DNA of 5,792 nucleotides from CAZVIK01 sp964627045 (GTDB lineage: Bacteria > Acidobacteriota > Terriglobia > Bryobacterales > Bryobacteraceae). The stretch covers positions 1 to 5,792 of the forward strand of contig CAZVIK010000232.1 in NCBI GenBank assembly GCA_964627045.1, written 5' to 3'. The notes beneath the pieces were generated by a model, which saw only the letters and a list, made by a program, of their open reading frames with translations, made no database searches and was not told the origin of the DNA. Position 1 is the stretch's first letter. Each line of letters starts with the position of its first letter. The position numbers were made by a program, and so were the translations under genes. Below, in pieces: positions 1 to 4,316 of this stretch.

Positions 1-1
1 C

Positions 2-532
2 ACCACCGTGCCGATGATCGTGGCCGAGGCCGGCTCCTCCACCGGGAACTTCTACTTCTACTTTCGCAACAAGGAAGACATTTTCGCCGCCGCGTTGCGC
101 GACATGGCCGCGCGCATTTCGGCGGCCGTAAATGCCGCCATCGCCGAGGCGCCGCCCGATCCGGTCGCACGCATGCGGGCCGCCGTTGAGGGCTTCATCG
201 TGTTTCTGGCGCGGAATCCGGGCGAGGCGCGCATACTGTTCGTAGAGTACTCGGGCCTTCGCCCGCAGCTTGAAAGGATCCGGCGCTCGGTGGTCGCCAG
301 CCACTGCCGGGGTGTCGAGGATGCGTTGCGCGCGCTGGCTCCCGCGCTGCCTCCGATGGATGCCGCCATCACGGCCCGCTGCTGGACCGGGGCCGTCTAT
401 GAGGCGGTCTTCAGTTGGCTCGAAGTCCCCAAGCGGAACCGTCCCCCCGCGAAGGCTCTCGCCGAGGCCGTGGCCCGCTTCAACTTGCGTGCGATCGGCG
501 CCCCGCCGGAGCCTCTCAGTTCGGCACCGTGA
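2..532 (+). CDS. TetR/AcrR-family transcriptional regulator, 5'-truncated by window edge
   Basis: A one-component DNA-binding repressor, normally acting as a dimer whose C-terminal domain binds a small ligand. The visible 176 residues begin inside the N-terminal helix-turn-helix. The stretch TTVPMIVAEAGSSTGNFYFY followed by F-R-N-K-E-D-I-F matches the TetR pattern (tTv..Ia..AGvs.gtfY.yF..Ke.l), so the recognition helix is present and roughly 20-30 N-terminal residues lie upstream of base 1. The frame is open to the window edge. The GTG at position 8 is therefore internal (a Val in the HTH), not the start. The remaining ~145 residues are Ala/Arg-rich, mostly helical and poorly conserved, as expected for the ligand-binding domain, so no ligand can be assigned. 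Stop is TGA at 530-532. It converges with the gene at 685-2634. TetR genes usually control a divergent neighbour, so its target is probably off the left edge. Family call is secure; specificity is unknown. Confidence 0.9.
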   Translation, partial: TTVPMIVAEAGSSTGNFYFYFRNKEDIFAAALRDMAARISAAVNAAIAEAPPDPVARMRAAVEGFIVFLARNPGEARILFVEYSGLRPQLERIRRSVVASHCRGVEDALRALAPALPPMDAAITARCWTGAVYEAVFSWLEVPKRNRPPAKALAEAVARFNLRAIGAPPEPLSSAP

Positions 533-590
533 CCTGCCGACGCGGCTGTCTGAGCACCAAACCCAGTTCGGCGAGCCGCTCGGCGGGCGT

Positions 591-626
591 GGATAACTTC
601 CGATAACGGATATTATGTAAACAACG
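591..626. other. AT-rich patch with GATAAC direct repeat in convergent intergenic region
   Basis: In an otherwise GC-rich window this stretch holds GATAAC twice (592-597 and 602-607), exactly 10 bp apart, a small TCCG-ATAA-CGGA dyad (599-610) and TATTAT at 611-616, one mismatch from a bacterial -10 box. I see no matching -35 and no ORF that such a promoter would plausibly serve. It may be simply the U-rich downstream part of a terminator for the minus-strand gene. A protein site or a weak antisense promoter is possible but unsupported. Confidence 0.25.
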
Positions 627-660
627 AGGGCAAGAGCCACGCGCCGCCGGCCCTTGCCCT
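627..660 (-). terminator. Hairpin, probable transcription terminator of the FecR/aromatic-repeat gene
   Basis: Arms AGGGCAAG (627-634) and CTTGCCCT (653-660) pair perfectly over 8 bp. Inside them, after one A/C mismatch, GCC (636-638) pairs with GGC (649-651), leaving a 10-nt loop. Read on the minus strand, the hairpin lies 24 nt after the TAG stop of the 685-2634 gene and is followed by CGTTGTTTACAT, which is moderately U-rich but not a classic U-tract. On the plus strand it is followed by TGTCCAACTCC, with no U-tract, so it is a poorer terminator for the TetR gene, whose stop is 94 nt away. Confidence 0.5.
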
Positions 661-684
661 TGTCCAACTCCGACCCATCCTTGC

Positions 685-2634
685 CTACCGGCTACGAGGG
701 TTCCCCTCCCGGCTCCGGCGCTCTCCGCCACCGGACGGCGGCGCGGTCCTTTCGGGCTGCGGCGCAGGCGCCGCCTCACGCTGCGGTGGCGGAGGCGGTG
801 GGGCCGCTTCGCGCACCCGCTCGGGGCGCTCCCGGACAATCTGCGGAGCGATCCGCACGGGGTTGCTACGCTCCCGCTCGGCCGCAGGAGGCGCGGGTCT
901 CGGCGTCTCCGCTGGCCGTGGCGCTTCCGGCGGCCGCTCGGCCTTCGCCGGCGTCGCTCGGCGCTCATCGGGCGCTGGCACCCGAATCTGTGGAACGTTC
1001 CGGTCGCGGTCCCGCACCGGAGGAGCCGCCGGCCTGTCCTCGGGGTCGCGCATCCGGGGCTCGCCGATCCTCCGCCAGCCGCCGTTTTCGGCTGGGACTG
1101 CGGGACGCGCGCCAGTTCCCCGCCCGGGTTCGGGCGTTCCCGGACGCCCCGCCGCCGGGCCCTGGCCTTCGCCCAAGGGCCGCCGCACGGTTTGCTCGAT
1201 GCTCCGCCGCTGCACGTCGAACGGAACCCGCTCGACGGGCTTCGGAGCGCGCCGGCTCACGAACACCCTGTCGTTGCGCGCTTCGGCCGCACGCGGTGGC
1301 GCCACCGGCCGGTCTTTGAATCGCATGCTCTCGCGTTCCGGCACCACCGGCAGCGGCCCGCGTACCAGGTCGCCGCGCCGCAGATTGCCGGCCTCGATCC
1401 GCAGGTGGCGCACGCCTCCGCCCCGCCCGAACAAGCCCGCGTCGATCCCCGTGATGGCGTTGGCCACCCGCGCATTACGGTAGGCGCCGGCCACGTCGAA
1501 CCCGGCGCTGACGCGCACGGTGGGCGTCACCACGCCGCCGCGATAGCCGCCGTAGTAGCCGCGCCCATACCAGGGGTAGTAGGTCTCATACGGGGCCAGC
1601 GGAATCCAACCGATCTGCCCGAGCCCCACCCCCACGCTCACGCCGTTCCAGCCGCCCCAACCCACGAAGGCCACCAATCCGGGGCTCCAGCGGTGCCGCA
1701 CCCCGTAGGTTCCCGGCCACCAGCACCAGCGGTTGTTGTGATAGAACCAGCGCCCGTAGTGATACGGAGCCCATCCCCAGGGCTCGTAGCTCACCCAATT
1801 CCACCCGTACCAGTCGATCCACACCCAGCGGCCGTCGTAGTACGGCGTCCATCCCGCCTGAACCGTGGGCGTCCACACCCAGCCGTAGGGATCGGCGTAA
1901 ACCCAGCTTCCGTGGCCGTCCAGGTCCTCGGCCCCATAGACGCTGCTATCGACGTATTGATAGGCTTCGCTGCGCTCGAAGTAGCGGTCGCGCTCTTCGT
2001 TCCAGCGGTCCCAGTCGTCGCGCGCCGCGGCGTTACCGATGCGGAATTCGGGATAGGAAGCCGTCCCTCGCGCCACCATGGTCTGCCCGGCGCGCAGCGT
2101 CTCGCTGCCGGTGGGCGTGAAGACCTCGGCCAGCCCGGACCGCACCGTGATCTCGCACACGCCGTCCTCGCGCACGAAGACGCGATAGGAGCCGACGCGC
2201 ATGGGCCGCACGCTGACCACCGGCGTGCTGATCTCCACCTCGGCGGCGGATTCCCTCTGCACGCGGAACGTGATCAGACCGCGCGCCAACTGCACGATGT
2301 AGCGTTCATTCTCCAGTTCGGCCAGGCGAAGCTCGGTATCCGCCCCAAGCCGCACCATGTTGGCCCAATCCAACTGGATCTCGGCGCGCGCGCCGAAGGG
2401 CGTCGCCACGGTATCTTCGGCCAAAACGGGCGCATTCACTGCGGCGGCGATCCAGTCGCCCGTGTCGCCCAGTCGCACGGAAACGTCCCCTTCGAGCAGG
2501 CTCAGGCGGGCCACCGGCCGGTCTTCATCCTCATCGGCGGCGCGGGCGGGCGCGGGAGCCGCCGCCGTCCACACGGCCGCCATCGCCGCTTGCGTCATCA
2601 ACACCGTCAGGAGCTTGCGAGCTTTCGTGTTCAT
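685..2634 (-). CDS. Exported FecR-domain protein with Trp/Tyr-rich repeats (DUF6600-like) and Pro-rich tail
   Basis: 649 residues. Residues 1-32 form a Sec signal peptide: basic K4/R6/K7, a hydrophobic core, and AxA at A30-R31-A32, so the mature protein probably starts at A33. Residues ~42-190 resemble a FecR domain (EGDVSVR..., DWIAAAVN, ..VATPFGARAEIQL, a second half ending RAGQTMVA). Residues 244-343 hold 19 tryptophans and many Tyr/Gly, including a 26-residue tandem repeat (243-268, 269-294). This architecture fits the FecR + DUF6600 proteins I recall from Acidobacteriota. Residues ~431-649 are low-complexity, with 46 Pro in 219 residues plus abundant Arg/Glu, and are probably disordered. 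Only two cysteines exist (C160, C304), which could form a disulfide outside the cytoplasm. FecR domains classically act in sigma/anti-sigma signalling, but no transmembrane segment follows the signal peptide and no sigma-factor gene is visible, so a structural or envelope-binding role is likelier. The start is supported by GGAAGGAG (2641-2648 on the opposite strand), 6 nt before the ATG. Molecular function is unknown. Confidence 0.9.
   Translation of the reverse strand: MNTKARKLLTVLMTQAAMAAVWTAAAPAPARAADEDEDRPVARLSLLEGDVSVRLGDTGDWIAAAVNAPVLAEDTVATPFGARAEIQLDWANMVRLGADTELRLAELENERYIVQLARGLITFRVQRESAAEVEISTPVVSVRPMRVGSYRVFVREDGVCEITVRSGLAEVFTPTGSETLRAGQTMVARGTASYPEFRIGNAAARDDWDRWNEERDRYFERSEAYQYVDSSVYGAEDLDGHGSWVYADPYGWVWTPTVQAGWTPYYDGRWVWIDWYGWNWVSYEPWGWAPYHYGRWFYHNNRWCWWPGTYGVRHRWSPGLVAFVGWGGWNGVSVGVGLGQIGWIPLAPYETYYPWYGRGYYGGYRGGVVTPTVRVSAGFDVAGAYRNARVANAITGIDAGLFGRGGGVRHLRIEAGNLRRGDLVRGPLPVVPERESMRFKDRPVAPPRAAEARNDRVFVSRRAPKPVERVPFDVQRRSIEQTVRRPLGEGQGPAAGRPGTPEPGRGTGARPAVPAENGGWRRIGEPRMRDPEDRPAAPPVRDRDRNVPQIRVPAPDERRATPAKAERPPEAPRPAETPRPAPPAAERERSNPVRIAPQIVRERPERVREAAPPPPPPQREAAPAPQPERTAPPSGGGERRSREGNPRSR
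1753..1908 (-). repeat. Two tandem 26-residue aromatic repeats inside the FecR/DUF6600-like protein
   Basis: Residues 243-268 and 269-294 align without gaps and agree at 12 of 26 positions: W2, V3, D6, Y8, G9, W10, W12, G19, W20, P22, Y23 and G26 of the unit. The core reads (S/R)WV(Y/W)xDxYGWxW, then GWxPY and a closing G. A third, shorter copy starts at R295-W296 and ends near W305-W306. The similarity is at protein level, which points to old internal duplication under selection for the aromatic and glycine positions. Confidence 0.75.
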
Positions 2635-2794
2635 GACCTTCTCCTTCCAAACCCGCCCGGTTTACGGCACTTTACGCACCAAACGCCAACATGCGGCCGG
2701 TCAACACGTTACAGACTTAACGAAACCGATGGCACTGGCCCAAAACCACCACCCCCGCATGGGAACGGCCAGCGTGACGCCCGGCCTGCCACCG
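2635..2794 (-). promoter_or_regulatory. Leader of the FecR/DUF6600-like gene: Shine-Dalgarno, direct repeat, small dyad
   Basis: This 160-bp gap separates the stop of the upstream co-directional membrane-protein gene from the ATG at 2634. Read on the minus strand it contains, in order, a hairpin (2767-2786), a 5-bp dyad CGTTA-N6-TAACG (2707-2722), a TTGACC -35-like hexamer (2699-2704), a tandem GTGCGTAAA / GTGCCGTAAA repeat (2661-2679) and the Shine-Dalgarno GGAAGGAG (2641-2648). No good -10 lies 16-18 nt after TTGACC; the nearest candidate, TAAAGT, is 24 nt away, so the promoter is not defined. The gap size suggests the gene has its own promoter rather than relying wholly on read-through. 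Confidence 0.35.
2767..2786 (-). terminator. Short GC-rich hairpin after the GT-C-like gene; weak terminator candidate
   Basis: GGCC (2767-2770) can pair with GGCC (2783-2786), and inside it GCG (2772-2774) pairs with CGC (2778-2780) around a TGA loop, with one unpaired base on one side and two on the other. On the minus strand it begins 8 nt after the TAA of the 2795-4264 gene. No U-tract follows directly; the first TTTT is over 20 nt on. It could equally be an mRNA-stabilising stem or chance GC-rich pairing. Confidence 0.25.
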
Positions 2795-4264
2795 TTAACG
2801 GCCCAACGGCACCTCGGCCGCCGGAACGTCCCGCAACTTCCCTTCCTCGTACGCGAGCCGGTAGTCGTACTTCGCGATCTGCTCGGCCGTGGGCCTGGGG
2901 TCCATCGACTCCAGCCGGTCCACTGCCAGCGCCGGCGCGCGGTACACCAACCGCGTGATGAACAGGCTGGCCCAGTTGAACTCGCCGAAGGGGTCTTTCA
3001 CCACCAGCACCCGCTCGGTGCTCTTCACCTCCGGGTGCAGCGGGCGCAACTGGGTCATGAACGACCCGATCGGTTCGTACTCCATCCGCCGCCAGGCGTC
3101 GATCTGGCTGCCGAGGCCCGGGTGGATCACAATCATCGCCACTGCGGCCAGGGCGAACAGAACGGTGCGTTCCAACGTCACGCCCTGCGTTGCCGGCCTG
3201 CCGGAACGTTTGTCTGCCAACGCCGCGAGTTTGTCTCTCACGCTGACCAGGAACACGCCTAAGAACGCAGCCAGCCCCTCCAGCGGGATGTACACCGCGT
3301 TCAGACCCCGCCACGGAATGAACGCCACCGGGAGGATGCCCACCGCGAACAGGAGGATGGCGAACCCCAGCGCCCGGCTGCGTAGCAGCAGCGCCGCCGC
3401 GAGCAGCGCCGCGAAGAAGCCCAGCGTCGTGGAGGCGCTGAAGGCCGTATCCGGCCGGTTGCAGCTCTCGGCCAGATAGTGCCCCACTTGTTTCAGGTAC
3501 TCCGCCACGCTGTAGACCACCTTGTAGCCACCCACCGAGGCGATTCCGTCTTTGGCCAGAACGCGCCCAAAGTAGAACCCCAGGGCGATCGCGCCGGTGA
3601 CGGCCGGCACGACGCACGCCGCACCCATCCACCGCGCCGCCGCGCGCCATTCGAGCCGTGCCGGACGGTGGTAGAGCAGTTCATAGCAGGCGACGAGCGC
3701 GGGCAGTGTGATCGCCATCTCCTTCATGTCGAGCGCCAGAATGAACAGCGCCGCGATCGCCGCCACCTCTGCGACGCCAGGGTGCCGCCCCGCCTGCCGC
3801 GCGCGGATGTAGATGAGCAACGCCCAGAAGTACAGCGGAAAGGCGAACAGGTCATAGAGCGTTCCGGTGTTGAAGTACAGCGGCGAAAACGCCTGGTGAT
3901 AGGAAAACACCAGCGCCGCCAGCGCCCCCGCCTCGCGCGACCCCGACAGCCGCCTCGTGAGCGCGTAGACCAAGAAAAGGTTCAGCCCGAGCGTTAGGTA
4001 GCGCACTACATTCAGCGGGAACAGGTTCAGGCCCGCCACATCCAGCGACACCTTGTAGACCAGCGTGCCGAGCGGCCGGTAGGTGAGCGAGTGCCGCCAG
4101 AAGGTGACGCAGTCGCGGAGAACTTCCTGGTAAGGCGTCTCCATGGCGCGATACATGTTCATCAGGTCGTCCTGCGTGAACCCGGCCTGGAGTCCCGCGC
4201 CCGCGCAGAAGAGCATGTACGCACCGATATAAAGAGCGGGCACAAACAGCAGTATCTTCTTCAT
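2795..4264 (-). CDS. Polytopic membrane protein, GT-C (PMT/TMTC-like) glycosyltransferase family, substrate unknown
   Basis: 489 residues with about ten hydrophobic membrane segments (near 4-25, 83-102, 112-130, 138-153, 164-180, 184-198, 213-232, 279-294, 299-317, 324-341, 367-384), then a ~100-residue soluble C-terminal tail. GT-C hallmarks are visible. An acidic pair D32-D33 follows the first membrane helix, where these enzymes carry the catalytic Asp. A YRPLGTL motif (62-68) precedes a Gly-Leu/Asn-rich helix. D179-M-K-E-M-A-I-T-L-P (179-188) resembles the K-E-x-A-x-T-x-P element of TMTC-like proteins. By family, such enzymes move a sugar from a polyprenyl-phosphate donor on the outer membrane face; the acceptor here cannot be read. 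The tail (e.g. VVKDPFGEFNWASLFITRL, 421-439) recalls Acidobacteriota hypothetical proteins from memory. Start: an in-frame TAA at 4277-4279 leaves ATG 4264 as the first usable codon. No Shine-Dalgarno sits at normal spacing. It is divergent from the YfhO-like gene. Confidence 0.75.
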   Translation of the reverse strand: MKKILLFVPALYIGAYMLFCAGAGLQAGFTQDDLMNMYRAMETPYQEVLRDCVTFWRHSLTYRPLGTLVYKVSLDVAGLNLFPLNVVRYLTLGLNLFLVYALTRRLSGSREAGALAALVFSYHQAFSPLYFNTGTLYDLFAFPLYFWALLIYIRARQAGRHPGVAEVAAIAALFILALDMKEMAITLPALVACYELLYHRPARLEWRAAARWMGAACVVPAVTGAIALGFYFGRVLAKDGIASVGGYKVVYSVAEYLKQVGHYLAESCNRPDTAFSASTTLGFFAALLAAALLLRSRALGFAILLFAVGILPVAFIPWRGLNAVYIPLEGLAAFLGVFLVSVRDKLAALADKRSGRPATQGVTLERTVLFALAAVAMIVIHPGLGSQIDAWRRMEYEPIGSFMTQLRPLHPEVKSTERVLVVKDPFGEFNWASLFITRLVYRAPALAVDRLESMDPRPTAEQIAKYDYRLAYEEGKLRDVPAAEVPLGR

Positions 4265-4275
4265 GGGAAGCGACC

Positions 4276-4281
4276 ATTATC
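4276..4281 (-). promoter_or_regulatory. -10-like hexamer GATAAT for the GT-C-like gene
   Basis: On the minus strand GATAAT matches the TATAAT consensus at five of six positions and lies 11 nt before the ATG at 4264. A start site 6-8 nt after the hexamer would leave an untranslated leader of only about 3-5 nt, consistent with the absence of a well-placed Shine-Dalgarno. No clear -35 is visible at 16-18 nt. The purine run GGAGAG (4283-4288) is 18 nt from this ATG, too far to serve it. Confidence 0.4.
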
Positions 4282-4302
4282 GCTCTCCGCACCGATTCCC
4301 GC

Positions 4303-4308
4303 TATGAT
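4303..4308 (+). promoter_or_regulatory. -10-like hexamer TATGAT for the YfhO-like gene
   Basis: TATGAT matches the -10 consensus at five of six positions and ends 8 nt before the ATG at 4317. Normal spacing would place the transcription start at about 4315-4317, on or next to the start codon, giving a leaderless mRNA. The only purine motif before the ATG is a weak GGA at 4309-4311. No recognisable -35 exists upstream. Any polymerase footprint here would overlap that of the opposite GATAAT, so the two promoters could compete. Confidence 0.4.
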
Positions 4309-4316
4309 GGACAGCT

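Noticed and set aside
8..10. GTG as a start codon for the TetR gene
   Set aside because: The codon falls in the middle of the TetR helix-turn-helix consensus and the frame is open to the window edge, so the true start lies upstream.
654..1319. 221-codon plus-strand frame opposite the Pro-rich tail
   Set aside because: Ala/Arg/Pro-rich translation of the opposite strand of a low-complexity coding region; no start signal or domain.
688..1344. Possible DNA repeat array in the Pro/Arg-rich coding stretch
   Set aside because: The low complexity is at amino-acid level; I see no regularly spaced identical DNA unit, so it is neither a CRISPR array nor a microsatellite.
1192..2958. 588-codon open frame on the plus strand, antisense to the FecR/DUF6600-like gene and reaching into the GT-C-like gene
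   Set aside because: The product is His/Pro/Ala-rich with no recognisable domain and no Shine-Dalgarno. It spans the coding strand of one gene, an intergenic gap and part of another. Long antisense frames are expected in high-GC coding DNA, and the minus-strand frame has a signal peptide, FecR motifs and repeats.
2357..3262. 301-codon plus-strand frame across the start of the FecR/DUF6600-like gene
   Set aside because: It crosses two minus-strand genes and the gap between them, with no family resemblance and no start signal; a GC-skewed shadow.
2709..3650. 313-codon minus-strand frame overlapping the GT-C-like gene
   Set aside because: Gly/Arg/Val-rich composition with no hydrophobic helices. 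The overlapping frame encodes a clear multi-pass membrane protein, so this is a shadow.
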